Assembly: GCF_002929375.1 (NCBI RefSeq)
Contig: NZ_PJIP01000005.1
Location: forward strand, 186,001 to 250,000
DNA from: Arthrobacter sp. DWC3
GTDB lineage: Bacteria; Actinomycetota; Actinomycetes; Actinomycetales; Micrococcaceae
DNA length: 64,000 nt
Direction of reading: 5' to 3'
Below are positions 51,918-62,097 of this stretch, piece by piece (within the stretch, counting starts at the first letter, position 1; each line of letters begins with the position of its first letter). The notes beneath the pieces are model-generated. The model was not told where the DNA came from and made no database searches. It was given only the letters and a program-made list of their open reading frames with translations. The translations under genes were made by a program, and so were the position numbers.

Positions 51918-53012
51918 GTGCCCCAGCAACCACCCGCCCCGTCACTGCTGCCCCTGCCCTCCCTGGACGAGCTGACCGCGTCCGCGCGCGTGGTGTCGGT
52001 ACCCATGCACGTCCGGTTCCGCGGTGTCCTCGTCCGTGAGGTCCTGCTGGTCCACGGGCCCGCCGGGTGGGGTGAGTTCTGTCCCTTCCTGGAGTACGGC
52101 GACGCCGAGTCCGCCCCGTGGCTCGCGGGCGCCGTCGAAGCCGCCTGGCACGGGTTCCCGGACCCTGTCCGTGCCTCCGTCCCGGTGAACGCGACAGTCC
52201 CCGCCGTCGGACCGGCCGGTGTCGAGGCGGTGCTGTCCCGGTTCGGGGCCGTGGGTGCGGTCAAGGTCAAGGTCGCGGAGGAGGGGCAGGGACTCGTCGA
52301 CGACGTCGCGCGGGTCGCGGAGGTGCGGCGGCTGCTGCCCGCCGCCGGGATCAAGATCGACGCCAACGGCGGCTGGACCGTGCCGGAGGCCCTCGATGCC
52401 CTCGACGCCCTGGGCCCCTTCGGCCTGCAGTACGTGGAGCAGCCGGTGGCGGACATCCCCGGACTGCGGACCGTACGGCTGGAGCTGCGCCGCCGGGGGA
52501 TGGGGATCCTCGTCGCCGCGGACGAGAGCGTACGGCGCCAGGAGGATCCGCTGCGGGTGGCGCGCGAGGATGCGGCCGACATCCTCGTCGTCAAGGCGCC
52601 ACCGCTCGGTGGGGTCCGCAGGGCGCTGGACATCATCGGCGCCGCAGGCCTCCCGGCCGTGGTGAGCTCCGCCCTCGACACGTCCGTCGGGATCAGGGCC
52701 GGGGTGGCCCTCGCGGCCGCCCTGCCGGAGCTGCCCTACGCGTGCGGGCTCGCGACGGTCTCGCTGATGGCGGGAGACGTCACGCGCGCGTCGCTCGTGC
52801 CCGAGGGCGGGCATCTGCCGGTCCGCGACGTCGACGTCTCGGCCGACCTGCTGGACCGGTTCGCAGCCACCGCGGACAGGACCCGCTGGTGGCTCGGACG
52901 ACTCGGCCGCACCCACGCGGTCCTGGCCGCAGCGCGCCGTGGCAGCCCCGCCCAGGGCGACCGACAGTCCGACACGGGAACATCACACCCCCGAAATACG
53001 GGCACGACATGA
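51918..53012 (+). CDS. menC: o-Succinylbenzoate synthase MenC
   Basis: 364-residue enolase-superfamily enzyme converting SHCHC to o-succinylbenzoate in menaquinone synthesis. The catalytic KxK is Lys116 and Lys118 in GAVKVKVAEE. Metal ligands are in KIDANGGW, QYVEQPV and AADESV, and the second lysine is in VVKAPPLGG. WGEFCPFLEYGD is typical of the actinobacterial MenC type. The start is a GTG at 51918. The last 50 residues are not conserved. menD lies 3 kb downstream. Confidence 0.93.
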   Translation: MPQQPPAPSLLPLPSLDELTASARVVSVPMHVRFRGVLVREVLLVHGPAGWGEFCPFLEYGDAESAPWLAGAVEAAWHGFPDPVRASVPVNATVPAVGPAGVEAVLSRFGAVGAVKVKVAEEGQGLVDDVARVAEVRRLLPAAGIKIDANGGWTVPEALDALDALGPFGLQYVEQPVADIPGLRTVRLELRRRGMGILVAADESVRRQEDPLRVAREDAADILVVKAPPLGGVRRALDIIGAAGLPAVVSSALDTSVGIRAGVALAAALPELPYACGLATVSLMAGDVTRASLVPEGGHLPVRDVDVSADLLDRFAATADRTRWWLGRLGRTHAVLAAARRGSPAQGDRQSDTGTSHPRNTGTT

Positions 53013-53058
53013 GCCGGGTAGGTTAGATCGTTCCTGGTCTTGTGAGAGGAACACACCC

Positions 53059-53859
53059 GTGACACCTTCGGAGTCGCTTCCCCGCCCGGTCGTGGGACTG
53101 ACGTCCTACCTCGATCCCGCCGTCACCGAGGGCTGCGGGACGGTCGAGGCTGCCTTCCTGCCCCAGAACTACCTCGCGCCCGTCCTCGCGGCCGGCGCCA
53201 TCCCGGTCCTGCTCCCACCCCAGGGGACCGACGGCGGCGTGGTCGAGCAGCTGCTGCCGCGGCTCGACGGCGTGATCGTGGTCGGCGGATGGGACGTGGA
53301 TCCCGCCCGCTACGGTGCCGAGCCCCATCCGGAGACGGACGCGCCGCACCGGCTCCGGGACGCCTGGGACTCCGCGGTGGTGCGTGAGGCCGTGCGGACG
53401 GATGTGCCGCTCCTCGGGATCTGCCGGGGAGAGCAGATGCTCAACGTGGCGCTCGGAGGGTCGCTGCACCAGCACCTGCCCGACCTCGACGGCGGTATGG
53501 TCTACCAGCTCGGGGACCACCGCTTCAACCCGATCCCGGTGGACCTCCGCCCGGGATCGCGCGTGGCCCAGGTCATGGGTGCCACCCGGCTCGACGCCGT
53601 CCCGGTCTCCCACCACCAGGCCGTGGACCGGCTGGGTACCGGGCTGCTCGCCTCGGCATGGAGCGCCGACGGTGTCGTCGAGGCGGTCGAGCTGCCGCAC
53701 AACCGCTTCTGCATCGGCGTCCAGTGGCACCCGGAGCAGAGCCCCACCGAGACGGCCCTCTTCGACGCCTTCGTGCAGGCCGCCCGCGAACGGCAGCTGG
53801 CCCGCGCCCTGCCGCTCCACCTCGACACGGCCCTGGAGGCGAACCTCCCGGCGAGCTAG
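53059..53859 (+). CDS. Class I glutamine amidotransferase-like hydrolase (PuuD-like)
   Basis: 266-residue class I amidotransferase fold protein of the gamma-glutamyl-GABA hydrolase (PuuD/Peptidase C26) type. The nucleophile is Cys122 in LGICRGEQMLN, with HPEQSPTE carrying the triad histidine and glutamate. It has VIVVGGWDVDPARY and SHHQAVDRLG as family features. It starts at a GTG at 53059 with AGAGGAA upstream. It lies between menC and a phosphatase gene and has no obvious pathway partner. The natural substrate is not determined by the context. Confidence 0.85.
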   Translation: MTPSESLPRPVVGLTSYLDPAVTEGCGTVEAAFLPQNYLAPVLAAGAIPVLLPPQGTDGGVVEQLLPRLDGVIVVGGWDVDPARYGAEPHPETDAPHRLRDAWDSAVVREAVRTDVPLLGICRGEQMLNVALGGSLHQHLPDLDGGMVYQLGDHRFNPIPVDLRPGSRVAQVMGATRLDAVPVSHHQAVDRLGTGLLASAWSADGVVEAVELPHNRFCIGVQWHPEQSPTETALFDAFVQAARERQLARALPLHLDTALEANLPAS

Positions 53860-53904
53860 GTGCATGGTCCCTGACCGGTCCGGGACCGGTCCTGTTCCGG
53901 CGTC

Positions 53905-53949
53905 GTTCACGCGGCGTTCACCGGGCGGCCCCTCGGCTGTTCAGGTGCC
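53905..53949 (+). promoter_or_regulatory. PHO box upstream of phoX
   Basis: GTTCACGCGGC and GTTCACCGGGC are consecutive 11-bp direct repeats (53905-53926). A weak third unit follows (53927-53937), and a further GTTCA begins at 53939. The 11-bp GTTCACC-type unit is that known for actinobacterial PhoP. It lies 50-100 bp before the phoX start, so phosphate-starvation control is likely. Confidence 0.75.
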
Positions 53950-54001
53950 CTCGACAGGGTGAGGACGAAGACCCTTCATCCTGTCGAGAGGTACCACCCC
54001 C

Positions 54002-56115
54002 ATGACTGAAACCACGCGCCGGCTGCTGCCCATGCTCGGCCATACCAAGGGCAAGCGCAGCGCCGTCACCTGTGCCCTCAAGTGTGACAACGCGTGCTCC
54101 GACGCCGTCTGCAATACGTCGGGCAACAACTACTTCCGCGACATCGTCTCGCGTGAATTCTCCCGCCGCAGCGCCCTCGGCGCAGGAGCGGCGGGCGCGC
54201 TGACGCTCCTCGTCGCAGGCCAGACCGGTGCCGGCTCCGCACAGGCCGCCCCCGGTGCCAAGGGCGGCGCACTGGCGTTCAACGCCATCGCACCGGTGGA
54301 CGCGCTCGTGGACGACATGACGGTGCCGCAGGGCTACGGCTGGAAGCCCGTGATCCGCTGGGGCGATCCGCTCTTCAAGGCCTCGCCGGCCTTCGACGCG
54401 AACAACCAGACCGCCGCCGCGCAGGCGCTGCAGTTCGGGTACAACTGCGACTACACCGACGTCCTCGAGATCGCGGAGAGCAAGGGTCGCCGCGCGGTCC
54501 TGTTCGCCAACCACGAGTACACCAACGAGAACATCATGGTTCCGCCGACCACGCCGGCCGCCGAGGTGCGCGGCATCGGGAAGGCAGCCCATGGGCTGAC
54601 CGTCGTGGAGCTCGAGCGCAAGAACAAGAACAAGCCGTGGTCCTACGTGCAGGGCGCACCGCTCAACCGGCGGTACCTGACCACCACGCCGTACGAGGTC
54701 ACCGGCCCCGCCGCCGGCTCCGACCTGCTGAGGACCAAGGACGACCCGGCCGGCCGCACCATCCTCGGGACGCTCGGCAACTGCGCCGGAGGCACCACCC
54801 CGTGGGGCACCATCCTCTCCGGCGAGGAGAACTTCAACGGCTACTTCGTGGCCGCCGGCACGAGCGACGGCGACCGCCGCTACGGAATCACCAGCAAGCC
54901 GACGGCGCGTGGCTGGGAGATCGACGAGGCGCGCTGGGACACCCGCACGGCCGGGTACGAGAACGAGAAGCACCGCTTCGGCTACATCGTGGAGGTCGAC
55001 CCGTTCGATCCCACCTCGACGCCGAAGAAGCACTCGGCCCTCGGCCGTTTCAAGCACGAGGGCGCGAACGTGACCGTCGCCGGTGACGGCCGGGTGGTGG
55101 CCTACATGGGCGACGACGAGCGCTTCGACTACCTCTACAAGTTCGTGTCGAAGAACAAGGTCCAGCCGGGCACCAGCGCGGCCGCCCGCCGCGCCAACAT
55201 GACGCTGCTGAGCGAGGGCTCGCTGTACGTGGCGCGGTTCCAGGGCAACTCGGTGGCCGAGATCAACGGCACCGGCACGCTCCCGTCCGACGGCGCGTTC
55301 GACGGCGTGGGCGAGTGGCTGCCGCTGCTGATCGACAACACGTCCGTGGTGGCCGGCATGACCGCGGCCGAGGTCTCCGTCTTCACGCGCATCGCCGCCG
55401 ACAAGATGGGCGCTACCAAGATGGATCGCTGCGAGGACGTGGAGCCCAACCCCCGGACGGGCAAGGTCTACGTGGCGTGCACCAACAACACCAACCGCGG
55501 AGTGGGTACCGCGGCCGTCGCCGACGAGGCGAACCCGCGCACCGCGAACCGCGACGGGCACGTGGTCGAGCTCACGGAGGCCGGCGGCAACGCGACCGGG
55601 ACGCGCTTCACGTGGAACCTGCTCCTCGTCTGCGGCGATCCGGCGCGCAACCCTTCCACCTACTTCGCCGGCTACCCAAGGACAAGGTCTCCCCGATCTC
55701 CTGCCCGGACAACGTGGCCTTCGACTCGGAGGGCAACCTCTGGATCTCCACGGACGGCCAGCCGAGCACGGTGGGCTTCGCCGACGGCCTGTTCAAGGTG
55801 GGGCTGGAGGGCGCCGAGCGCGGCCGCGTGCAGCAGTTCCTCGCCGTCCCCCGCGAGGCGGAGACGTGCGGCCCGGTGATCCACGACCAGGACGGCAGCG
55901 TCTTCGTGGCGGTCCAGCACCCGGGCGAGGAGGGCAGCTGGGCTGCGCAGTCGTCGATGTTCCCCGACTACGTGCCGCTCGGTGGCCGACCCGCCCAGGG
56001 AGAGGCCGTGGTGCCGCGCCCGTCGGTCGTCCAGGTGTACAAGGCGAACGAGGGACGCGACGAGGACCACAACAACCGCGGGCGTGACCGCCAGAAGGGC
56101 AAGCCCCGCCGATAG
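54002..56115 (+). pseudogene. phoX: PhoX-family alkaline phosphatase, frameshifted
   Basis: PhoX calcium/iron phosphatase, expected about 704 residues. A Tat signal (FSRRSALGAGAAGALTLL, twin arginines 55-56) directs export. The first 558 or so residues read in one frame, with HEYTNENIM, SGEENFNGYF and KMDRCEDVEPNPRTGKVY as family motifs. At 55670-55676 the frame is broken: STYFAGYP must continue as KDKVSPISCPDNVAFDSEGN but that lies one frame over, as if one C of a C-run were lost. The shift comes before the conserved CPDN and GNLWISTDG region, so the enzyme would be inactive unless this is a sequencing error. Both pieces are otherwise well conserved. Confidence 0.85.
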
Positions 56116-56141
56116 GCGAACCCCGCCTGAGGCATCGTCGA

Positions 56142-56171
56142 GCGCGCCCCCACTTTCGGGAGGGGGCGCGT
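56142..56171. terminator. Terminator hairpin after phoX
   Basis: CGCGCCCCC (56143-56151) and GGGGGCGCG (56162-56170) form a perfect 9-bp GC stem with a 10-nt loop 28 bp after the phoX stop. It should stop the phosphatase transcript before menD. Confidence 0.7.
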
Positions 56172-56244
56172 TCGCGTCCTGAGGGGTGGGATGGAAGCCC
56201 TGTCCGGAACCGCGGAGCGGCGGCCGGGATGGAAGGATGGACGC

Positions 56245-58098
56245 GTGACCGACCGAGCGACCGACCCAGTGACCCGACCAGCGACCGGACCCGCAGCACC
56301 TCCCGCCCCCCTCGACTCGGCGACCTCGGCCGCCCGGGCGGTCCGGGCGCTCGTGACGGCCGGCGTCGTCGACGTCGTCGTCGCGCCCGGATCACGCAGC
56401 GCACCGCTCGCCTACGCGCTCGCAGAGGCCGAGGCGGCCGGCCAGGTGAGGCTGCACGTGCGGATCGACGAGCGGTCCGGCGCCTTCACCGCACTGGGCC
56501 TGGCGCTCGGGGCACGGCGACCGGCCGCCGTGGTGACGACGTCGGGTACCGCCGTGGGTGAACTGCTCCCCGCCGTGATGGAGGCGAACCACGCGGCCGT
56601 GCCGCTCGTGGTCGTCTCCGCCGACCGTCCCGCCGAGCTGCGCGGCACCGGCGCGAACCAGACCACCGTGCAGCCGCACCTGTTCGGCGTACATGTGCGC
56701 GCAGGCGTCGACATCCCGGCCGGCGAGGACCCTGTACGCCTCGTGGGGGAGGCCCTCCGTGCGGCCGTCGGCGTGCCCGAACAGGGTGTGCCGTCGCAGG
56801 CGCCGGGTCCGGTCCACCTGAATCTCGCGTTCCGCGATCCGCTCGTACCCGACGGTCCTGCACGTGATCTGCACACGGCACCCCGCCCGGACGCATCCGC
56901 GCTCCCGGTGCGGAGGAACGGTGCGGAGACGGCCGGCACGGCAGGAGCACCGGAGGCCGCCGGTACACGGCCCGGGGTAGCCGGTGCCGCAGGTGCAGCC
57001 GGCATGGCCGACGTCACCGGGACCGCCGGAACCGCCCGCACCACGACCGGAACCTCCCGCACCGACGGGAGCAGGACCGTCGTCGTCGCCGGGCACGGGG
57101 CCGGGGAGCTCGCCGCGGTGTTCGCCGCCCACCTCGGCCTCCCCCTGCTCGCCGAACCGTCGTCCAACGCTCGCTTCGGCAGCAGCGGTATCGCCCCGTA
57201 CCGGCTGCTGCTCGAGCACCTCGGCCCGGCGATCACGCGCGTGGTGACCTTCGGACGGCCCACGCTCTCCCGTCCGGTCACCGCCCTGCTGGCACGCCCC
57301 GACGTCGAGCACGCCCTCTACCTGCCCGAACCCGTGGCGTGGTTCGAGGACGGGCGGCGCCCCGAGAGCATCATCGACACCCTGTCCGAGCTGCTCGCGT
57401 TCGCGGGCCACGGCGAGGACGGCTGGCTCCGGTCCTGGCGGGAGGCCGGCGCAGCGGCCGAGGCAGCGATCCAGTCCCTCCTCGCCGCCGAGGACCACCT
57501 CACGGGGCTGCACGTCGCCGACGCCGTCTGGGAGCACACCGACGGCAACCTGGTGCTCGGCTCCTCCAACCCCATCCGCGACGTGGACCTCGTCGCCGCC
57601 ACCGACTGGCATCCGCTGGAGGTGTTCGCCAACCGCGGGCTCGCGGGGATCGATGGCACCATCTCGACGGCCACGGGGATCGCGCTCGCCAGAGGCATCC
57701 CGACCCGGGCCCTGATGGGAGACGTCACCTTCCTGCACGACGTCGGCGGCCTGCTCCTCGGCAGCGGCGAGGCCCTGCCGGACCTGCAGATCGTGGTCCT
57801 CAACGACGGCGGCGGCGGCATCTTCGGGTTGCTCGAGCACGGCGCGGAGACGACGACGGAGCGCTACGGCGCCGCCGTCGAGCGCCTGTTCGGCACGCCG
57901 CACACCGTGGACCTCGCTGCGCTCGCGGCCGCGCACGGCGTGGCCTTCGAGCGGGTGACCACGCTCGACGCGCTGGACACGGCGATGGAGCGGCCCATCA
58001 CGGGCCGCTCCATCGTCGAGGTCCGGGCGGACCGCACCACCCTCCGGGACCTGCATGCACGGATCCGCCGGGTGGTGGCGGACACGATCGACCGGTAG
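56245..58098 (+). CDS. menD: MenD, SEPHCHC synthase
   Basis: 617-residue thiamine-diphosphate enzyme that adds 2-oxoglutarate to isochorismate in menaquinone synthesis. VVAPGSRSAPLAYAL and RIDERSGAFTALGLAL mark the N-terminal domain. VVSADRPAELRGTGANQTT is the MenD hallmark, and the cofactor motif runs GDVTFLHDVGG to LNDGGGGIF. A GTG at 56245 with GGAAGGA upstream is preferred; an ATG at 56191 is possible. A roughly 50-residue Ala/Gly/Thr-rich insertion sits before the central VVVAGHGAGELAAVFAAHLG domain and looks like a flexible expansion. Confidence 0.93.
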   Translation: MTDRATDPVTRPATGPAAPPAPLDSATSAARAVRALVTAGVVDVVVAPGSRSAPLAYALAEAEAAGQVRLHVRIDERSGAFTALGLALGARRPAAVVTTSGTAVGELLPAVMEANHAAVPLVVVSADRPAELRGTGANQTTVQPHLFGVHVRAGVDIPAGEDPVRLVGEALRAAVGVPEQGVPSQAPGPVHLNLAFRDPLVPDGPARDLHTAPRPDASALPVRRNGAETAGTAGAPEAAGTRPGVAGAAGAAGMADVTGTAGTARTTTGTSRTDGSRTVVVAGHGAGELAAVFAAHLGLPLLAEPSSNARFGSSGIAPYRLLLEHLGPAITRVVTFGRPTLSRPVTALLARPDVEHALYLPEPVAWFEDGRRPESIIDTLSELLAFAGHGEDGWLRSWREAGAAAEAAIQSLLAAEDHLTGLHVADAVWEHTDGNLVLGSSNPIRDVDLVAATDWHPLEVFANRGLAGIDGTISTATGIALARGIPTRALMGDVTFLHDVGGLLLGSGEALPDLQIVVLNDGGGGIFGLLEHGAETTTERYGAAVERLFGTPHTVDLAALAAAHGVAFERVTTLDALDTAMERPITGRSIVEVRADRTTLRDLHARIRRVVADTIDR

Positions 58099-58104
58099 GG
58101 GGTC

Positions 58105-58872
58105 TCAGAGCACCTTCGAGAGGAAGAGCCTGGTGCGCTCGTGCTGGGGGTCGCCGAGGACGTCCTCGGGCTTGCCCTGCTCCACCACCACGCCGCCGTC
58201 CATGAAGACCACGCGGTCGCCGACCTCGCGCGCGAAGCCCATCTCGTGGGTGACGACCATCATCGTCATGCCCTCCCGGGCCAGCTGCTTCATGACCTCG
58301 AGCACGTCGCCCACGAGCTCGGGGTCCAGGGCGCTGGTGGGCTCGTCGAAGAGCATCATGTCCGGGTCCATGGACAGCGCCCGGGCGATGGCGACACGCT
58401 GCTGCTGGCCGCCGGAGAGCTGGGCGGGGAAGGCGTCGGCCTTCTCCGCGAGTCCCACCTTCTCGAGGTTCCTGCGGGCGATCTCCGTGGCCTCGGCCTT
58501 GCCCCGCTTCTTGGCGCGCTGCTGAGCGAGGGTGAGGTTCCTCAGCACGGTCAGGTGGGGGAAGAGGTTGAACTGCTGGAAGACCATGCCGATGCGCGTC
58601 CGCACGCCGTCGAGGTCCGTCTCGCTGTCCGTGATGTCCACGCCCTCGACCATGACGGTGCCGCTGGTGGGCTCCTCCAGCCGGTTCACGCAGCGCAGCA
58701 GGGTGGACTTGCCGGAACCGGACGGACCGATCACGCACACCACCTCGCCCTGGTCCACGTGGAAGTCGATGCCCTTGAGCACCTCGTTGCTGCCGAAGGA
58801 CTTGTGCAGCTCGCGGATCTCGATCGCGGGGACTGCCGCAGCGCCTGTTGCCGGATGGGCCACAGGGATCAC
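58105..58872 (-). CDS. Polar amino-acid ABC transporter ATP-binding protein
   Basis: 255-residue ABC ATPase of the GlnQ/HisP class. Walker A is GPSGSGKST, the signature [15 protein letters not shown] and Walker [15 protein letters not shown]. It powers polar amino-acid uptake with the permease and binding protein upstream on the same strand. The GTG at 58872 overlaps the permease stop as GTGA. It is convergent with menD, 6 bp apart. Confidence 0.95.
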   Translation of the reverse strand: MIPVAHPATGAAAVPAIEIRELHKSFGSNEVLKGIDFHVDQGEVVCVIGPSGSGKSTLLRCVNRLEEPTSGTVMVEGVDITDSETDLDGVRTRIGMVFQQFNLFPHLTVLRNLTLAQQRAKKRGKAEATEIARRNLEKVGLAEKADAFPAQLSGGQQQRVAIARALSMDPDMMLFDEPTSALDPELVGDVLEVMKQLAREGMTMMVVTHEMGFAREVGDRVVFMDGGVVVEQGKPEDVLGDPQHERTRLFLSKVL

Positions 58873-59654
58873 CGGCCTCTCTTGTTGTGTCGTTCGAGCT
58901 TCGCGACGAGCTGCGTCAGCGGCAGCGTGATCACGAGGTACAGCAGCGCGGCGACCACGAGCGGCGTGGCGTTGGCCTGGCTGGTGAGGGCGTCACGCGC
59001 GAACGTGGTCAGTTCGCGGTCACCGATCGCCATGCCCGCGATGAACAGGAGCGAGGTGTCCTTGATGAGGATCACGAGCTCGTTGGTCAGCGGCGGCGTG
59101 ATGATCCGGAACGCCTGGGGGAGCACCACGGTCAGCATGGTCCACGCCGGGTTCATGCCGAGGGAGCGCGCTGCCTCGACCTGGCCCTTGGGGACGGCCT
59201 CGATCCCGGCGCGGATGGTCTCCGCGATGTAGGCGGCCGACACCACGATGAGTCCGATCAGTCCGGCACCGGCGTTGCCGCCGGGCGGGCGCCACCCGAA
59301 CGCGATGGGGACCGCGTAGGCGAAGCCGAAGATCACGAGCAGGGCGGGGAGCCCGCGGAACAGTTCGATGTAGCCGGTCGCAAGCCAGCGGTACGGCAGG
59401 ACCGGCGAGAGCTTCATCAGCGCGAGCAGGAGGCCGAGCAGCATGCCGCCGACGAACGCGATGGCCGTGTAGACGATGGTGTTCTTCGCGGCGATCGTGA
59501 CGATCTCGGGGAAGGCCGCAGCGGCGACCTCGGGATCCAGGAAGTTGGACTGGATCCGGCCCCAGTCGGCGGAGAGGATGATGAACAGGACCACGGCGGC
59601 GAACACCGCATAGAGGACGCCCTGGATGAGGCGTCTGCGTGTCGATCGTTTCAC
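58869..59654 (-). CDS. Polar amino-acid ABC transporter permease
   Basis: 261-residue HisM/GlnP-type permease with about five helices. [18 protein letters not shown] and the EAA loop [20 protein letters not shown] identify the family. It probably homodimerises, since only one permease gene is present. The start is a GTG at 59654. A strong hairpin separates it from the binding-protein gene upstream and the ATPase gene overlaps its stop. Confidence 0.93.
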   Translation of the reverse strand: MKRSTRRRLIQGVLYAVFAAVVLFIILSADWGRIQSNFLDPEVAAAAFPEIVTIAAKNTIVYTAIAFVGGMLLGLLLALMKLSPVLPYRWLATGYIELFRGLPALLVIFGFAYAVPIAFGWRPPGGNAGAGLIGLIVVSAAYIAETIRAGIEAVPKGQVEAARSLGMNPAWTMLTVVLPQAFRIITPPLTNELVILIKDTSLLFIAGMAIGDRELTTFARDALTSQANATPLVVAALLYLVITLPLTQLVAKLERHNKRGR

Positions 59655-59685
59655 GCGGGGAACTACCTTCCTTCACAGAAGTGGC

Positions 59686-59729
59686 ACCCGTGCGGCGCCG
59701 GTGTCCAGGACAGCCGGCGCCGCACGGGT
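59686..59729 (-). terminator. 16-bp hairpin between binding-protein and permease genes
   Basis: ACCCGTGCGGCGCCGG (59686-59701) and its exact complement (59714-59729) enclose a 12-nt loop. It lies 10 bp beyond the binding-protein stop and about 30 bp before the permease start. Such intercistronic stems usually cut or stabilise the message so that more binding protein is made than membrane parts. No T-run follows. Confidence 0.65.
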
Positions 59730-59739
59730 AGGGGGTGTG

Positions 59740-60528
59740 CTACTCCGCGAAGTAGGAGTCGTAGATTTCCTGGTACTTGCCGTTGTCGCGCAGCGCCGTG
59801 AGCTGCTCGTTGACGGCGGCGACGAGGGCCTCGCTGCCGTCCTTGGCCATGATGAACCCGTACTGCTCGTCCGTCGGGTACTCCTCGGCGATGGTGAAGG
59901 CGCCGTCCTCGGTGTGGCCGATGTTCACGGGCAGGTCCTGCAGCAGCGCGTCGACGTTCCCGGCCTGCACCGCGGCGTACATCTCGGCGTCCGAGGGGAA
60001 CTGGATGAGCTCGGCATCCGGCGCGTTCTCCGTCGCGTACGTCTCCCCGGTGGTGCCCTGCTGGACCCCCACCTTCTTGCCGGCGAGGTCGTCGATCGAG
60101 GCGATGTCGGAGTCCGCGGGGACCAGGAGGGACTGCAGCGAGTCGTAGTAGGGGTCCGAGAACGCGAGGTTCGCCTGGCGCTCCTCGGTGATGGTGACGG
60201 CGCTCGCGCCGATGTCGCACTGGCGGGCGGCGAGCACGGCGCCGCTCTGGAGGCCGTTGAACTCGACGTCCTGCACGGACAGTTCCAGGCCCATCCCGGA
60301 CGCGATCTCCTTCATGAGGTCCATGTCGAACCCGGTGTACTCGCCGTTCTCCTCGTACTCGAAGGGCGGGTAGGGGATGTCCGAGCAGACGGTCAGGGAG
60401 CCTTCGGACACGAGGTCCAGCCCGCTGTCCCCGCCGGAGCCGGCGTCGTCCGAGCCTCCACCACACGCGCTCAGGGCAAGGGCGCCGGCGGCCATGGCGG
60501 CCAGCATTGCGGATTTCTTGGAAAGCAT
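59740..60528 (-). CDS. Polar amino-acid ABC transporter binding lipoprotein
   Basis: 262-residue extracytoplasmic binding protein, family 3. The signal ends in the lipobox LSAC (ALSACGGGSDD). Then LTVCSDIPYPPFEYEE, TGFDMDLMKEIA and the GVQQGTTGETYA segment match amino-acid binders. The ATG at 60528 has GAGGAA upstream, and a TAGAAT -10 hexamer lies on the minus strand at 60576-60581. It is the first gene of a three-gene transporter operon placed between menD and menF. The ligand, glutamine-like or other, is not decided. Confidence 0.92.
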   Translation of the reverse strand: MLSKKSAMLAAMAAGALALSACGGGSDDAGSGGDSGLDLVSEGSLTVCSDIPYPPFEYEENGEYTGFDMDLMKEIASGMGLELSVQDVEFNGLQSGAVLAARQCDIGASAVTITEERQANLAFSDPYYDSLQSLLVPADSDIASIDDLAGKKVGVQQGTTGETYATENAPDAELIQFPSDAEMYAAVQAGNVDALLQDLPVNIGHTEDGAFTIAEEYPTDEQYGFIMAKDGSEALVAAVNEQLTALRDNGKYQEIYDSYFAE

Positions 60529-60647
60529 GGGTTCCTCACTAGGACAGACGGGTGCAGGTGAAAAATGTCCTGCTGATTCTAACGAGGAAAGCAGCATGTG
60601 CATCACGCGCTACGGCCGTTGCTCACCGGTCACCGTCGACGGCGGCC

Positions 60648-61988
60648 TCAGCGGGACAGGCCGAGGGCCTCGATCATGGGGCGGAACTTGCTCCACGTCT
60701 CGGCGAGCTCCGCCTCCGGCTGGGACCCCTCGACGATCCCGCATCCCGCGTACAGCCGCACCCGGGTGGGGGTCTCGACGACGGCGCCGCGCAGCGCGAT
60801 GCCCCACTCGCCGTTGCCCCCGGCGTCGATCCAGCCGACGGGCCCCGCGTACGGGCCGCGCTGCAGGTGTTCGAGCTCGCGGATGAGTGCGCCGGCCACC
60901 GTCGTCGGCGTGCCGCACACCGCGGCCGTCGGGTGCAGCGCCTGGACCAGGGCCAGCGACGTCGGCACCTGGCCGTCCTCGTCCGCCGTCAGCTGCGCCA
61001 TCACATCGGAGGCGAGGTGCCAGACGTTGGGCAGCTGGAGGACGAAGGGTTCGCTGTGGGAGGTCATGGAGCTCGTGAACGGTCCGAGCGTCGCCGTAAG
61101 GGAGTCGATGGCGATCTGGTGCTCGTGGAGCTGCTTCTCGGAGCCTGCGAGCACACGGGTGGCGTACCCCGGGTCGTCCGCCGGAGCACTGGCGCGGTCC
61201 AGGGTGCCCGCGAGGACACGCGCACGCGCCGTGTTCTCCTCCACCTTGATGAGCATCTCCGGCGTCGACCCGATGAGGCCGTCGACGGCGTAGGTCCAGC
61301 AGTCCTCGTACCGGACGGCGAGCTCGCGCAGCACCTGCGCCGTCGCGACGGGCGTCTCGAGGTGCGCCACGACGTCGCGGGCCAGCACGAGCTTGCTGAG
61401 CTCACCCGCCTGCACGTGCTTCACGCCCTCGGCGACGGCGACCTCGTACTGGTCCTCGGTGAGGACACCTGGTCCGAGGTGGTCGCCCGGACCCGGCGGG
61501 CGGTCGGCGTCGGGCTCGGCCAGGTAGGCGGCGAGGGCGGCCTCGGCCGCCTCAGCGGTGAGTTCGGCCTCGGCGTCGTCGGTGATGAACGTGAGCCAGC
61601 TCGTCCCGTCGCTGCAGCCCACCACCACCTCGGGGACGATCAGGCGTGACTCGTGGGCGGAGGTCTTCGAGAAGGCGAAGGAGCCGAAGGCGATCAGCCC
61701 CGACCCGGGGACGGAGAGCTCGTCCAGCACCTCGGCGCCGGCGAGCTCGCGACGCCACCACTCCTGGGCCCGCGTGAAGCGGTCGGGGCCCGTGACGGTG
61801 AACCGCGCTGTCTCGCCGTAGGCGACGAGCCCGCTGCCCCGGCGGATCCAGGTGTGGGCGTCGTTGCGGACCACGTACTCGAGGAGGCCCGCCCGGGGGT
61901 CCATGGCGCCGCGCGCCACCGTGATGCTGCGGAGGCCGCGGGAGTGTCCGGGCGCAGGCGGCAGCGCGGTGAGGGACGGTGTGCTCAT
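60648..61988 (-). CDS. menF: Isochorismate synthase (MenF type)
   Basis: 446-residue chorismate-utilising enzyme. The C-terminal half is the catalytic domain: LSKLVLARDVVAHL, IGSTPEMLIKVEE, ARVLAGTLDRASAP and NVWHLASDVMAQL, with ALHPTAAVCGTPT and GPYAGPVGWIDAGGNGEW near the end. These are isochorismate-synthase motifs rather than those of anthranilate or aminodeoxychorismate synthase, and a menD/menG context agrees. It makes isochorismate for menaquinone. It is divergent from menG with about 110 bp between, and may share a control region with it. Confidence 0.9.
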   Translation of the reverse strand: MSTPSLTALPPAPGHSRGLRSITVARGAMDPRAGLLEYVVRNDAHTWIRRGSGLVAYGETARFTVTGPDRFTRAQEWWRRELAGAEVLDELSVPGSGLIAFGSFAFSKTSAHESRLIVPEVVVGCSDGTSWLTFITDDAEAELTAEAAEAALAAYLAEPDADRPPGPGDHLGPGVLTEDQYEVAVAEGVKHVQAGELSKLVLARDVVAHLETPVATAQVLRELAVRYEDCWTYAVDGLIGSTPEMLIKVEENTARARVLAGTLDRASAPADDPGYATRVLAGSEKQLHEHQIAIDSLTATLGPFTSSMTSHSEPFVLQLPNVWHLASDVMAQLTADEDGQVPTSLALVQALHPTAAVCGTPTTVAGALIRELEHLQRGPYAGPVGWIDAGGNGEWGIALRGAVVETPTRVRLYAGCGIVEGSQPEAELAETWSKFRPMIEALGLSR

Positions 61989-62097
61989 GATGCCTCAAGC
62001 GTACTCCGCGGTGACCCGGCGGGCCGGTGCAGGGCCGGGCGCGGGCAGGCCCACCGGGCTGATTAGGTGCTGTGGGGTTGTTTGAGACAATGACGGG

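Noticed and set aside
54002-55879. 625-residue PhoX with a natural alternative C-terminus
   Set aside because: The last 65 residues are Ser/Arg-rich shadow sequence, while the expected PhoX continuation is found in the next frame.
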